In this document: positions 25,825 to 34,679 of the stretch, piece after piece | Layout: the number at the start of each line of letters is the position of its first letter | How positions within the stretch are numbered: the first letter of the stretch is position 1 | NCBI GenBank assembly: GCA_032160705.1 | Contig: JAVHVE010000073.1 | Coordinates: 310,001 to 374,000 of the forward strand | DNA length: 64,000 bases | Direction: 5' to 3' | Source: QHXM01 sp032160705 | GTDB taxonomy: Bacteria > Acidobacteriota > Blastocatellia > Pyrinomonadales > Pyrinomonadaceae | The notes under the pieces: generated by a model | What the model was told of the DNA's origin: nothing | Database searches by the model: none | What the model saw: only the letters and a program-made list of their open reading frames with translations | Program-made: the position numbers and the translations under genes

Positions 25825-26637
25825 CTATTTCTTGCGTATCTTGAAGGACTCAAAATATCTCGTCATCGCCGCATCCGTCTCAGACGATTTCGGCCCGCCG
25901 CCGAAGAGGATGTAGATTCTCGGGGCTGCCCAGTAGATGCGAGTGACTATGCGCCCGCCTCCAGGCATGTTTCCCGGCGGCAACATTTCAAGCTCCAAGC
26001 CTGGATAACCGTGAAGGGAAATGTTTCTCTTACTCACCAGAGTAGCGCTCGACTTGCTCAGCGCCCCCTGCGACGCCAGATCAAGCAGTTGCTGGGCCGG
26101 GACGCTTGAATAATTCGACGGATAATCAGCATATCCGATGACGAACGCACCATTTTGGTTATAAATGGCCATCGCCAGGTGCATCTGATACTCACCCGCA
26201 GGAGTTGACTGGCGCTGCACGGACTCCGATGGCTTACCCGGCATTTCAATCGCGAACGAATCGTCCTGAGGCTTATATTCCTGCCAGCCGGAGTTGGCAG
26301 CAGAAGCGGGCTTGTTGCCGAATTTCCAGAGCACACCGATGCCTGCGGCAATCACCACAGCGACGCCAAGCAGTGACAAAAGCACCGCATTCGTGCCGCC
26401 GTTTTTCGACGCGCGCGGAAGCGGAGCAACGGGCGTGGGGAAGTATTGCGGCGCGTAGGTGGGCTGAGGATAGTTGGAAGCGGTTTGGTAGCCTGGCTGC
26501 CACCCTCCCGCGTATCCGCCGAAAAAGTTATTCTCTACGGCTTCTACAGGAGCATCGAGCGTCGTGTTACAACGCTTACAAGCGGTCGCCGTAGCGAAAT
26601 TAAGAAATGAACAATTGTTGCATCTGAGGCTGTTCAT
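25825..26637 (-). CDS. Zinc-ribbon, single-pass membrane protein of unknown function
   Basis: I do not recognise the family. The 270 residues begin with a four-Cys zinc ribbon (CNNCSFLNF, then CKRCNT; about 6-23). A Tyr/Pro/Gln-rich linker follows to about 80, then one membrane segment (about 86-108, VLLSLLGVAVVIAAGIGVLWKF). The extracytoplasmic C-terminal domain (about 120-270) carries DDSFAIEMPGKPSESVQ, reminiscent of PsbP/DUF-type ligand domains, and ends RYFESFKIRKK. It is transcribed alone and ends in a strong terminator. Confidence 0.6.
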   Translation of the reverse strand: MNSLRCNNCSFLNFATATACKRCNTTLDAPVEAVENNFFGGYAGGWQPGYQTASNYPQPTYAPQYFPTPVAPLPRASKNGGTNAVLLSLLGVAVVIAAGIGVLWKFGNKPASAANSGWQEYKPQDDSFAIEMPGKPSESVQRQSTPAGEYQMHLAMAIYNQNGAFVIGYADYPSNYSSVPAQQLLDLASQGALSKSSATLVSKRNISLHGYPGLELEMLPPGNMPGGGRIVTRIYWAAPRIYILFGGGPKSSETDAAMTRYFESFKIRKK

Positions 26638-26655
26638 GGGGGAATCTCCTTCAAG

Positions 26656-28500
26656 TTATGCAACCGGAGCTGGAGCGTGAGACGTTAGCGGTTGCTCTGG
26701 GGGTGCTGGCGTTGTCGCCATCCTTTCTTTTGGAGGGCGTTTCAATCGAACCGAGCCGGGACGAACCTGCCCGGATTCACAGGCGGCGATGAGCGAAGCC
26801 ACAACCCGCTCGTCGTAGCGCGTGCCGACAAAATCCTTAATCCGGGACAGCGCGTCTTCAAACTTCATCGCGCGTTGATAGGGGCGATCCGTGGTCATGG
26901 CATCAAACGTGTCGGCAACGGAAACGATGCGTGCCTGCATAGGAATCTCGTCGCCCTTCAAGCCCTGTGGATAGCCGTTTCCATTAATCATCTCGTGGTG
27001 CATATACATGCCCGGCAGAAATTCCTTCATCGCGGGAATCTGCGACATGATCTTGTAGCCCTTCTGCGGATGCTGCTTCATGACCTGAAACTCTTCGTCG
27101 GTTAAAGCGGCTGGCTTCTTCAAAATATTGTCGTCAATGCCAATCTTCCCGACATCGTGCAGCAGTGCGCTGATCCTGATTTTTTCGATCTCCTCGTCGT
27201 CTAAATCCAGCCCCTGCGCGATAGCGACCGAGAAGCGCGCGACACGTTCCGAATGACCGCGCGTGTACGGGTCTTTGCCGTCAATCGCTGCGGCGAGCGC
27301 CTTCACCGTGCCGAGAAAGAGTTGACGATTGTCGTCCGCTGCTCTTTGCAGATCATGGATGAAGCTTTCGACCTGATCGGTCATCAGGTTGAATGAATCG
27401 CCAAGCTCACCGAGTTCCGTCCGGCTGCGCACATGAATGCGCCGCGAGAAGTCGCCGCCTGCAATGCGTTGCGCTCCCGCTGCCAGTTCCTGCACAGGCT
27501 GGGTCAGCTTCTTGGCGAAGAAAAAGCCGATGAGGAGGGCGAAGGTAGCTGCTGCCAAACTGATGACAAACACCTGGCGACGCATATCTGCGACCGAGGC
27601 GAGCGCGGCACGTTCGTCCTGAATAGCAATCACGCCCAGACGAGAATTGATGTCTAACTGGGCTGTCGCGTATGAGCCGATCATCTCGATCCTGCGACCG
27701 TCGCGCTCGACCGTAAACGGGGCGAGCGCTGATTGCACCTGAGTGCCCGTCTCCTGCCAGTCCTGCACGACCTTGAGATCGGTCATGGACTTTTCGGAAA
27801 ATGCTAACGACGCGTCCGGGTGCGCGACTGCGCGACCCTCTTTGTCCACCACGAAGACTACCGGAAGGCCAGCATCCAGCAGTTCTCGCTCGCTTCTGGT
27901 TGACTGCTGCTGAACGGCCTGGAAGACTTCTCGAAAGGAGACGACGGCCACGACAGCCGCGACCACTTGATTGCCATCAGGGCCGCCCATGACGGGCGCG
28001 GCAATCGTCAAGGCCATTTCCTGGCCTGAGCGGATAATTTTGGGGCGGCTCAAGACCAGCCCGCCACCGTTCATCATGGCCAGCACTTCGCCGACGCGCT
28101 CGTCCAACTCTTCGCGCTTGATGACATCAACTTGAAAGGCTCTGTGCGGCTCGCCCTGTACAGGCTCGATGGAAAGCGCAATTAGATTTGGATCGCTCTG
28201 AAGGGCTTTGCGCAGACGAGCATCCGAACCTGCTTCGTTAAGCGCCCGGACACCACCAGCCAATTCAAAAGCCTGCGCCAGCCCCGTCACCACATCGCGA
28301 TAACGCTGCCCGTAAAGCTCTATCTGGCGCGCCTTATCCTGCACAAGCTGAGCCTGGTAACGCCTTTCGACCGATCCCAACTCGGCGGCGGTGCGGTCAG
28401 ACAGCAGCCAGCCAGCCAGCGTCAGGGGCAGAACGCCGACCACCAGCAGCATTCCCAAAACTATGTAGAGCAGGCGCACGCGCCCAATACGGTCGAGCAT
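26656..28500 (-). CDS. Membrane sensor with HAMP and HD-GYP domains (c-di-GMP phosphodiesterase)
   Basis: 614 residues. TM1 is about 12-34. An extracytoplasmic Cache-like sensor spans about 40-300, TM2 about 308-330 (VFVISLAAATFALLIGFFFA), and HAMP about 331-385. The HD-GYP domain starts near 395 with HSERVARFSVAIAQGL, HDVGKIGIDDNILKKP, MHHEMINGNGYPQGL and VADTFDAMTTDRPYQ. HD-GYP enzymes hydrolyse cyclic di-GMP, and the HD, HH and GYP residues are present. It lies just upstream of the zinc-ribbon gene (18 bp apart), probably co-transcribed. Confidence 0.9.
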   Translation of the reverse strand: MLDRIGRVRLLYIVLGMLLVVGVLPLTLAGWLLSDRTAAELGSVERRYQAQLVQDKARQIELYGQRYRDVVTGLAQAFELAGGVRALNEAGSDARLRKALQSDPNLIALSIEPVQGEPHRAFQVDVIKREELDERVGEVLAMMNGGGLVLSRPKIIRSGQEMALTIAAPVMGGPDGNQVVAAVVAVVSFREVFQAVQQQSTRSERELLDAGLPVVFVVDKEGRAVAHPDASLAFSEKSMTDLKVVQDWQETGTQVQSALAPFTVERDGRRIEMIGSYATAQLDINSRLGVIAIQDERAALASVADMRRQVFVISLAAATFALLIGFFFAKKLTQPVQELAAGAQRIAGGDFSRRIHVRSRTELGELGDSFNLMTDQVESFIHDLQRAADDNRQLFLGTVKALAAAIDGKDPYTRGHSERVARFSVAIAQGLDLDDEEIEKIRISALLHDVGKIGIDDNILKKPAALTDEEFQVMKQHPQKGYKIMSQIPAMKEFLPGMYMHHEMINGNGYPQGLKGDEIPMQARIVSVADTFDAMTTDRPYQRAMKFEDALSRIKDFVGTRYDERVVASLIAACESGQVRPGSVRLKRPPKERMATTPAPPEQPLTSHAPAPVA

Positions 28501-28843
28501 GAGAGGTCGGAAGAGCAGCTAAAAGATTTGATTCTACGCACGAATTGCGTCAGGGCGGGCCGCACAGGAATGCCAGACGCGGGAGTACCGGAAATGGACT
28601 CCCTTCAGGCATAGTACGCATCCGGGAGCGGCGTGTCAATTAGTTTTACATCTTTTAATTAGCTGAAATTAAGGCTCTAAGCTCGACTTCTACGAGAAGA
28701 TAAGCTGGCTTTTCGGTCACGTCCACAGCGGCCAATCGTCTTGTTTCGGGCAGGATAAGTGGTGAAAACTTCTTTTGCGTAGCGGGCATCGAAGTTGTGC
28801 GATACTTTTAAAGACTGAAAGGCACGCGCCAGCGTCTAAATCC
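28501..28843. other. Intergenic region between HD-GYP gene and ECF sigma gene
   Basis: About 340 bp between divergent genes. It has an AT-rich stretch around 28635-28680 (tagttttacatcttttaatt), likely to hold promoters in both directions. I see no palindromic element, RNA gene or clear consensus promoter. Confidence 0.4.
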
Positions 28844-29503
28844 ATGAGCGCATTGAGCAGTGACGGTGCGCCGGTGAGTTTGGGAGGCGGCTCGCGCCCA
28901 AGCGGACGGCACGAGAGGATGTGGACGGTGACTTCCGACGAGCAGGTCGTTGAGCGCGCACTGTCGGGTGATGCAGAAGCTTTCGGCGAGATTGTACGCC
29001 GCTGGGAGCGACGCATCTTCGCGCTCGCTTACGGGATGCTCGGACGCGAAGAGGACGCGCGCGATGCCACGCAGGAGACTTTTCTCTCTGCTTTTCGCAA
29101 CCTGCGCGGCTTTCGTGGCGAAGCCAAAGTCTCGTCGTGGATTCACCGGATCGCCGTCAACCAGTGCATCACGCGGCAGCGTCGCGCAAAGGTGCGCAGC
29201 GAGACGCCGCTTGAAGATGAAACGAGCATTGACGGCGCGGCTTATGCTGCTCCGGTGCGCGAGTCGCCTGCACGCGCTGCCGAGAGTCGCCAGAGGACGG
29301 AGATCGTGCGCCGCGCCGTCAACGCTCTGCCAACGGAATTGCGGCAGGTCATCGTGATGAAAGAGTTTGAGGAATTGACGTTTCAGGAGATAGCCGACGC
29401 GCTTGAATTGCCCTTGAGCACGGTCAAAAGCCGGCTCTATACCGCGCTGCGGCAGCTTCAGATGCGACTCCAGAACATGGCATCAGAGGTCGGCTCTGGA
29501 TGA
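28844..29503 (+). CDS. ECF-type sigma-70 factor
   Basis: Sigma region 2 is ALSGDAEAFGEIVRRWERRIFALAYGMLG with DATQETFLSAFRNLRGF. Region 4 is ALPTELRQVIVMKEFEELTFQEIADALELPLSTVKSRLYTAL. I start at the ATG at 28844 (219 residues). An ATG at 28919 (MWTVTSDEQVVERAL) is equally plausible and closer to the conserved domain. A still longer frame to 28775 adds no recognisable sequence. The stop overlaps the anti-sigma start (ATGA), so the two are co-translated. Confidence 0.9.
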   Translation: MSALSSDGAPVSLGGGSRPSGRHERMWTVTSDEQVVERALSGDAEAFGEIVRRWERRIFALAYGMLGREEDARDATQETFLSAFRNLRGFRGEAKVSSWIHRIAVNQCITRQRRAKVRSETPLEDETSIDGAAYAAPVRESPARAAESRQRTEIVRRAVNALPTELRQVIVMKEFEELTFQEIADALELPLSTVKSRLYTALRQLQMRLQNMASEVGSG

Positions 29504-30279
29504 AAGAAACGTGGGATAAGATGATGCAAGAGACAACCAGCACAAATTTGTGCGCTCGCGCCGAAGACTTGGTCGCTTACCTGTACGGTGAAGCGACCCG
29601 AGATGAGGCGAAAGATTTCGAGGCGCATTTACATGAATGCGCCTCATGCCGCACGGAACTTGCGACCTTCAACGACGTGCGAGAAGCAATGGGCGAGTGG
29701 CGCGAGCAAGCGCTCGGCTCATTAGCTTCGCCTCCTTTTGAAGCCAATGCTGCGCGGGCTTTAGCTCCCGCCGCTGCTCCTGTGCGGAGACGCTCGGCGC
29801 TTGTCGCGCTGCGTGAGTTCTTGACACTCTCGCCCGCGTGGATGCGCGGCGCGACTGCGGCTGTCGCTCTCGCTTTCTGCGCTCTGGCCGCTATTGCAGT
29901 TGCATATTTCGTTCAACAACCTCGCACGGTGATTGTCGAAACGCCGATCAAGTCGGGCTACACGGAAGAAGAAGTTCAAGCGAGGATCGCGCAGGCTCTC
30001 AAGCAACAGAACGATGCACAGGTGAAAGACGCGCCCGTTCCCTCGCCTGAGAGCGTTCGGATGGCGAGCGCTGGACAGACCGAAGAGCAGTCTCAAGTTA
30101 AGCGCAACGCTTCCGCCAACCCGCAGATGGCAACCAATAACCAGAGGCGGCAGACTGTTCGGCGCACTCGCGTCCAACCGTCGGTTGAACTTGCCTCGAC
30201 GGATTATCTCCCCTTTACGTCTTCAGGAGACGATGAGAAGTTGCCCGCTCTTACTGATCTGGTAGACGATGACAATTAG
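29500..30279 (+). CDS. Membrane-anchored zinc-finger anti-sigma factor
   Basis: 259 residues. The N-terminal anti-sigma domain has the ZAS zinc motif H-x3-C-x2-C in HLHECASCRTEL (about 46-57). One membrane helix spans about 114-138 (AAVALAFCALAAIAVAYF). The periplasmic tail of about 120 residues is Gln/Asn/Arg-rich and of low complexity. It should hold the cognate ECF sigma inactive until an envelope signal releases it. Confidence 0.85.
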   Translation: MKETWDKMMQETTSTNLCARAEDLVAYLYGEATRDEAKDFEAHLHECASCRTELATFNDVREAMGEWREQALGSLASPPFEANAARALAPAAAPVRRRSALVALREFLTLSPAWMRGATAAVALAFCALAAIAVAYFVQQPRTVIVETPIKSGYTEEEVQARIAQALKQQNDAQVKDAPVPSPESVRMASAGQTEEQSQVKRNASANPQMATNNQRRQTVRRTRVQPSVELASTDYLPFTSSGDDEKLPALTDLVDDDN

Positions 30280-30364
30280 ATGATGATGAAGAGTGCTCCC
30301 GGCAGCGAACCTCAATGAGGGTCGGCTTGAGCGCAACTGGCTTTAACGAGCGAGGTCACAAAGA

Positions 30365-31018
30365 ATGAAGAAACTATTCACCAGGCAAACACCGGCAATT
30401 ACGATCACGCTGTGCCTTTTTTTGTTCGGCGCTTCCGCGTCACGCGCCCTCGCTCAAACGGCTGACGAAGCTACGCAAGCTGAAACCGGACAGGGACAGA
30501 GAGACGCCAACTGGGCGACCGCACTCGGTCTGACGCCCGATCAGATTGCAAGAATTCAGGCGATTCGACAGCAGAACAGAGCGGATCGGCAGTTGGCCAG
30601 GCAGCGCTTGAATCAAGCCCAGCGCGCACTCGACGAAGCCATCTATTCCGATGAGGCAAACGAAGGCGTGATTGAGCAGCGCGCGCGCGAAGTTGCTGAA
30701 GCGCAGGCGGCTGATGTGCGCTTGCGCGCCATGACAGAGTTGAGCATTCGTCGTGTCCTGACGCCTCAGCAACTCGACATTTTTCGCACGATTCGCCGGC
30801 AACGCATCCGCGAGGCACAGATGAAACGCCGCATGGAGAATGCCGACCCGCAAAGGCCGCTGAGAAATCGGCGTCTTGAGAACGGTCTGGATTCACCGAC
30901 CCTTCGCGACCGCTCCGAGGGACGACCCGCCGGAGGTGGCCAGGGAGGTCGCATCCTCAATCCCCTGCCCGGCGCACGCCAGCGCCGAGGCGATTTGCCT
31001 CGAAGAATTCGCCCATAG
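30365..31018 (+). CDS. Spy/CpxP-like periplasmic protein
   Basis: 217 residues with a signal peptide (about 1-30, ending ASRALAQ). An all-helical, Arg/Gln-rich core has the LTxxQ-type motifs LGLTPDQIARIQAI (about 56-69) and VLTPQQLDIFRTI (about 138-150). Spy/CpxP/ZraP proteins chaperone misfolded envelope proteins or sense metals. Following an ECF/anti-sigma pair, it is a likely target of that sigma. The C-terminal 50 residues are Arg/Pro/Gly-rich and disordered. Confidence 0.75.
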   Translation: MKKLFTRQTPAITITLCLFLFGASASRALAQTADEATQAETGQGQRDANWATALGLTPDQIARIQAIRQQNRADRQLARQRLNQAQRALDEAIYSDEANEGVIEQRAREVAEAQAADVRLRAMTELSIRRVLTPQQLDIFRTIRRQRIREAQMKRRMENADPQRPLRNRRLENGLDSPTLRDRSEGRPAGGGQGGRILNPLPGARQRRGDLPRRIRP

Positions 31019-31349
31019 CACCGCAAAGTTTGACGCCTGCCAGAGCAATCTGGCGGCGTTGACAGCGCCTGACTTTTATTGCCGAAATGATTCTTCTTTC
31101 ATCACGGCTCACCTCAAACGCTTCCTGAGTTCAATTTACAGCTTGACGCATCAAGCCAATTTTGAGCATCATAAGCCGCTCGTTCAGACTCGCGTGGTCG
31201 CACTCCAAGTTTTCAAGTGAAACAGGGCTTGGCGCACCCGCGTCTTCCGGCTGGAGCTTCCCTTCCGTGTAGATGGAAAGTTCCGGTTAGGCTGCAAACC
31301 AGAAACGCGCGGTGAGGGAAAGCTCTCGTCTCCGCCCCCTGACTCTCGA
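31019..31349. other. Intergenic region before mlaE
   Basis: About 330 bp. An imperfect hairpin near 31041-31063 (CCAGA gcaa TCTGG core), followed some 16 nt later by CTTTTATT, could terminate the Spy-like gene. No coding frame with credible content is seen on either strand. Confidence 0.35.
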
Positions 31350-32117
31350 ATGAATTTTGCCACGCGCGCTCTGCTCGAACTGCAAGAGACGACATTGCTG
31401 GCGGCGCGCTCCGCTCGCGGGCTGTTCAAGCGTCCGCGATACATCCCCGAAACAGTCGCGCAGATGGACGCCATCGGCGTCGGCTCTTTGACTATCATCA
31501 TCCTGACGGGCTTCTTCACGGGCGGCGTGCTAACGCTGCAAACTTTTCCCACGCTGAAGTTTTATGGAGCGCAAAGCACGACTGGTTATCTGGTGGCGCT
31601 GTCGCTCGTGCGCGAGCTGGGCCCTGTGCTGACGGCTCTGATGGTCACGGGTCGCGTCGGGTCGGCTATCTCAGCCGAACTCGGCTCGATGACCGTCTCG
31701 CAACAAATTGATGCGATGCGCGCGCTCGGCACAGACCCTGTGCGCAAACTCGTGACGCCGCGCCTGATTGCTTTGATAATCATGCTGCCGCTGTTGACGG
31801 TGATTGGAGACGTGGTGGGGATCGTCGGCGGGTGGACAGTCGCTACAGGACTTTTCGGCATGGATTCGTCCATGTTCTTTAATTCCGTGCGCGATGGGAT
31901 TACGGCTGACGATATTATCGGCGGCGTCATCAAGCCAATCGTGTTTGGATTGCTTATCGGCTCGATTGCCTGCCAGAAGGGGCTGGCCACAGAAGGCGGG
32001 ACGGTGGGCGTCGGGCGCTCGACCACACGCTCGGTGGTGACGGCTTCCATCGTCGTCATCATCACAGACTTTTTCCTCGCCAGAGGTTTGCAGTATATAC
32101 TTGACATGCCGAAATAA
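31350..32117 (+). CDS. mlaE: MlaE-type ABC permease (lipid transport)
   Basis: 255 residues of the MlaE/YrbE family, the membrane subunit of MCE-type phospholipid transporters that maintain outer-membrane asymmetry. Conserved features are GVGSLTIIILTGFFTGGVL, SLVRELGPVLTALMVTGRVGS, AELGSMTVSQQIDAMRALG and IACQKGLATEGGTVGVGRST. There are about five hydrophobic segments. It leads a three-gene set with mlaF (15 bp apart) and mlaD. Confidence 0.93.
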   Translation: MNFATRALLELQETTLLAARSARGLFKRPRYIPETVAQMDAIGVGSLTIIILTGFFTGGVLTLQTFPTLKFYGAQSTTGYLVALSLVRELGPVLTALMVTGRVGSAISAELGSMTVSQQIDAMRALGTDPVRKLVTPRLIALIIMLPLLTVIGDVVGIVGGWTVATGLFGMDSSMFFNSVRDGITADDIIGGVIKPIVFGLLIGSIACQKGLATEGGTVGVGRSTTRSVVTASIVVIITDFFLARGLQYILDMPK

Positions 32118-32132
32118 CGGAAACGGTTTCTT

Positions 32133-33050
32133 ATGGCTTCAACCAGTACAGAGATTCATCAATCCACTCCGCCGCCTCAATCGGACGGAGGGGTCAGCAA
32201 TAACGCCGCCGAATCCACTTTCGCGGAAGTGGATGATCTTGACCGCGCCATTCCGGCGATAGAGTTTCGCGACGTATCACTGGCTTTCGATGATCGCAAC
32301 GTCCTCGACGGCCTGAGCTTCAAAGTAATGAAAGGCGAAACGAAGATAATCCTGGGCGGTTCGGGCTGTGGCAAATCAACGACCATCAAGCTGGTGCTCG
32401 GTCTGCTCAAGCCTGACTCCGGCCAGATTCTCGTTGACGGCGAGGACATCACGCACTTCGACGAAAATCAGATGATGCTGGTCAGAAAAAAGATTGGCAT
32501 GATTTTTCAGGAAGGCGCGCTGTTTGATTCCCTTTCGGTTTACGATAATGTCGCCTTTCGTCTTCACGAGCAGGGCGTGCCGGAAGAGGAAGTCGAACCT
32601 GAAGTGCGGAGGATGCTGCGCTTCGTCAATCTCGAAGACGCGATTGACAAAATGCCGATTGAATTATCAGGCGGCATGCGTCGGCGCGTCGGCATCGCCC
32701 GCGCCCTCGTCGGCGATCCGAAGATTGTGATGTTCGACGAGCCGACCGCCGGGCTCGACCCGCCGACGGCGCGCACCATCTGCGAATTGGCCATGAAGTT
32801 GCGCGACCTGGAGGATGTCTCTTCCATTTTCGTCACGCACGAGATGAACAATCTGGATTACCTTTGCTCTGAATACGCGGTGGTGAACGATGCCGGGGAT
32901 GTCGTCTTCGAGAAAGAAGGCGAGCGTCTTTGCCTGACCAACACCAAAGTGATGATGATGCGCGACGGGAAGCCGATCTTCAGCGGCACGGACGAAGCGT
33001 TGAAAAAAGCCGAAGACACCTATATCCAGAAGTTCCTTCGCGGACATTAA
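32133..33050 (+). CDS. mlaF: MlaF-type ABC ATPase (lipid transport)
   Basis: 305 residues. After a Ser/Thr/Glu-rich N-terminal extension of about 45 residues comes the ABC domain: GGSGCGKSTTIKLVLG (Walker A), MIFQEGALFDSLSVYDNV (MlaF-type Q-loop), ELSGGMRRRVGIARAL (signature), IVMFDEPTAGLDPPTA and FVTHEMNNLDY. The Gly-Cys Walker A and QEGALFDSL are typical of the family. It powers MlaE and MlaD. Confidence 0.94.
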   Translation: MASTSTEIHQSTPPPQSDGGVSNNAAESTFAEVDDLDRAIPAIEFRDVSLAFDDRNVLDGLSFKVMKGETKIILGGSGCGKSTTIKLVLGLLKPDSGQILVDGEDITHFDENQMMLVRKKIGMIFQEGALFDSLSVYDNVAFRLHEQGVPEEEVEPEVRRMLRFVNLEDAIDKMPIELSGGMRRRVGIARALVGDPKIVMFDEPTAGLDPPTARTICELAMKLRDLEDVSSIFVTHEMNNLDYLCSEYAVVNDAGDVVFEKEGERLCLTNTKVMMMRDGKPIFSGTDEALKKAEDTYIQKFLRGH

Positions 33051-33158
33051 GAAAGGAAAAAGGTAAAAGTAAAAAGGCAAAAGTGAGGATGAAAACACCT
33101 TTTATTAAATGCGGTTCTCCGCCTTCCTTTTGCCTTTTACCTTTTTACTTTTGCCTTC
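33051..33158. repeat. Heptamer-armed palindrome R14 (AAAAGGC family)
   Basis: The left arm (33051-33084) is AAAAGGT/AAAAGTA/AAAAGGC units. The right arm (33126-33158) is inverted. The loop contains GCGGTTCTCCGCC. It separates mlaF from mlaD. Confidence 0.87.
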
Positions 33159-33166
33159 CGTAAATC

Positions 33167-34312
33167 ATGCCTCCATCAAAAAGAACTATCGGTTTGAGCG
33201 AACTGCGCGTTGGCCTCTTCGTCGTGATTGCCATCGCCATTTTGATTTTTCTCATTCTGAATGCGTCGGGCGACATCAATCCGTTCGCGCGCAAATTGCA
33301 TCTGCGAGCGCGTTTTCCGAATGCGGATGGATTGCGCGCCGGTTCGGAAGTCCGTCTCGCGGGCGTGCGCGTCGGCAAGGTGGATGAGATCAAGCTTCTC
33401 CCACCGTCGGACGATCCCGCCGGCCCGAAAGTAGAAGCACGGCTCGCCATTGACAACACCATTGACGGAAGACCCGCCAGCGAGCGTATCCGCACGGACT
33501 CAACCGTCTCGCTCGGCTCGCCGAGTCTTTTAGGCAACGATAAGCTCGTCAACATCTCGGCAGGCACAGCCGTCGGTCAACCCGTCCAGGAAAACGCTGA
33601 GTTGCTGCCGTCTTCGCTGAATCAGAGCACGCTCTCAAATCTCATCGGGCCGGACGTGGCCGACCAGATGACCGGCATTACCAAAAACCTTAACGAGATT
33701 ACGCGTAAGATCAACGAAGGCAACGGCACACTCGGGCGCATCGTCAACGATGAAGCTCTCTACGATAGTCTGAACGCGGCCATCATAGACACGCAGGCCG
33801 TCATCCGCCAGGTCAGGTCTGGGCAGGGCACGGCAGGCAAGCTCATCAACGATCCGGCGATTTACAACAACGTCAACGATCTTGCCGTTCGTCTCAACGA
33901 CATCGCCGAAGGACTCCGCAAAGGGCGCGGCACAGCGGGCAAACTTTTAACCGACGACGCGCTCTACAACAGAATCAATAACATCGCCGACCGTGTGGAC
34001 GCTTCCGTGCGCGACATTAACGGAATCGTCGCAGACATCCGGCAGGGACGCGGCACAATCGGCAAACTCCTCCAGGACGAAGCCATCTACAACGATGCGC
34101 GCACAGCCATCGCGCGCTTCAACACCACCGCCGAGCGCCTGGACAACGTTGTCTCAGCCGCCCAGCGCGGCGAAGGCACGGTCGGCAAACTTCTCACAGA
34201 CGATCAGCTTTACAACAACTTCAACCAACTCTCATCGGAAGCCGTCAAACTCATCTACGACTTTCGACAGAATCCGAAGAAGTATCTGACCATTAAGTTC
34301 GAGCTGTTTTAA
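33167..34312 (+). CDS. mlaD: MlaD-type MCE protein (lipid shuttle)
   Basis: 381 residues. The N-terminal anchor is about 16-34 (LFVVIAIAILIFLIL). The MCE domain is about 40-130 (FPNADGLRAGSEVRLAGVRVGKVDEI). A helical tail contains five near-copies of GxGTxGKLxxDxxLYNxxN (about residues 185-360), for example GRGTAGKLLTDDALYN. MCE proteins form hexameric rings that hold phospholipid between membranes. Such repeats would lengthen the C-terminal helical region. The island begins just after its stop. Confidence 0.9.
   Translation: MPPSKRTIGLSELRVGLFVVIAIAILIFLILNASGDINPFARKLHLRARFPNADGLRAGSEVRLAGVRVGKVDEIKLLPPSDDPAGPKVEARLAIDNTIDGRPASERIRTDSTVSLGSPSLLGNDKLVNISAGTAVGQPVQENAELLPSSLNQSTLSNLIGPDVADQMTGITKNLNEITRKINEGNGTLGRIVNDEALYDSLNAAIIDTQAVIRQVRSGQGTAGKLINDPAIYNNVNDLAVRLNDIAEGLRKGRGTAGKLLTDDALYNRINNIADRVDASVRDINGIVADIRQGRGTIGKLLQDEAIYNDARTAIARFNTTAERLDNVVSAAQRGEGTVGKLLTDDQLYNNFNQLSSEAVKLIYDFRQNPKKYLTIKFELF
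33719..34235 (+). repeat. Five tandem protein-level repeats in MlaD tail
   Basis: Each copy of about 40 codons contains G-[NQRE]-G-T-[LAIV]-G-[KR]-[LI] followed by D-x-[AQ]-[LI]-Y-[DN]. The spacing is near constant, though the DNA has diverged. Confidence 0.8.
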
Positions 34313-34324
34313 GAAAACGTCGCT

Positions 34325-34393
34325 TGTCCACGAAAAATAATGTTCTTTGCTAAAGGAATAATGTTCCTTGCTGGGAAAATAATGTTTTGTGCT
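34325..34393. repeat. Three 21-bp direct repeats, possible IS21-type end
   Basis: ATAATGTTCTTTGCT (34337), ATAATGTTCCTTGCT (34358) and ATAATGTTTTGTGCT (34379) repeat at exactly 21-bp spacing. They are preceded by TGTCCACGAAAA at 34325. Multiple short terminal repeats behind a TGT end are typical of IS21-family insertion sequences. No istA/istB remains and no second end was found, so a solo end or a regulator-binding array are both possible. Confidence 0.45.
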
Positions 34394-34409
34394 ATTTGAG
34401 TTAAATTAA

Positions 34410-34544
34410 GTACTTCCAAATTGGGAAGTATTATGGGATGAAATTAGAGGATATAAGGACGCTCTCATTCAAAGGATGTTAGATGATGGTGATATTTCAC
34501 CAAGTGATGGTTACGAGCTAAAAGATGAAGATGCATATTATTGA
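34410..34544 (+). pseudogene. Short ORF remnant
   Basis: A stop-to-stop open frame of about 44 codons without an ATG, GTG or TTG start. It reads as plausible coding sequence with a helical acidic end (YKDALIQRMLDDGD, then SPSDGYELKDEDAYY). It may be the 3' remnant of a displaced gene at the island edge. The family is not recognised. Confidence 0.25.
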
Positions 34545-34679
34545 TGTACAGACATGCTCAGATGAACCTTGGATGTAAGGGTGAAGGGTATGGGATAAAA
34601 GGCGCAAGTTCTAGACCTTTTAATAGAATGCCGCTTCTCAGACTCGAGAATACAATTTCCTCCTCAACATACGCAGATC

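Larger units (their letters stand above)
34313..34679. other. AT-rich island border between mlaD and the nSTAND-SIR2 gene
   Basis: About 370 bp, clearly richer in A/T than the flanking mla genes. It holds three 21-bp-spaced direct repeats (34337-34393) and a short ORF remnant (34410-34544). The rest shows no recognisable signal. Both flanking genes point their 3' ends into it. Confidence 0.5.

Noticed and set aside
31586..32107. 173-codon minus-strand frame opposite mlaE
   Set aside because: Shadow of the permease; Thr/Ser/Pro-rich, without domain features.
33719..34235. MlaD repeats considered as an assembly duplication
   Set aside because: Copies have diverged at DNA level and vary in spacing, so they are genuine protein repeats.
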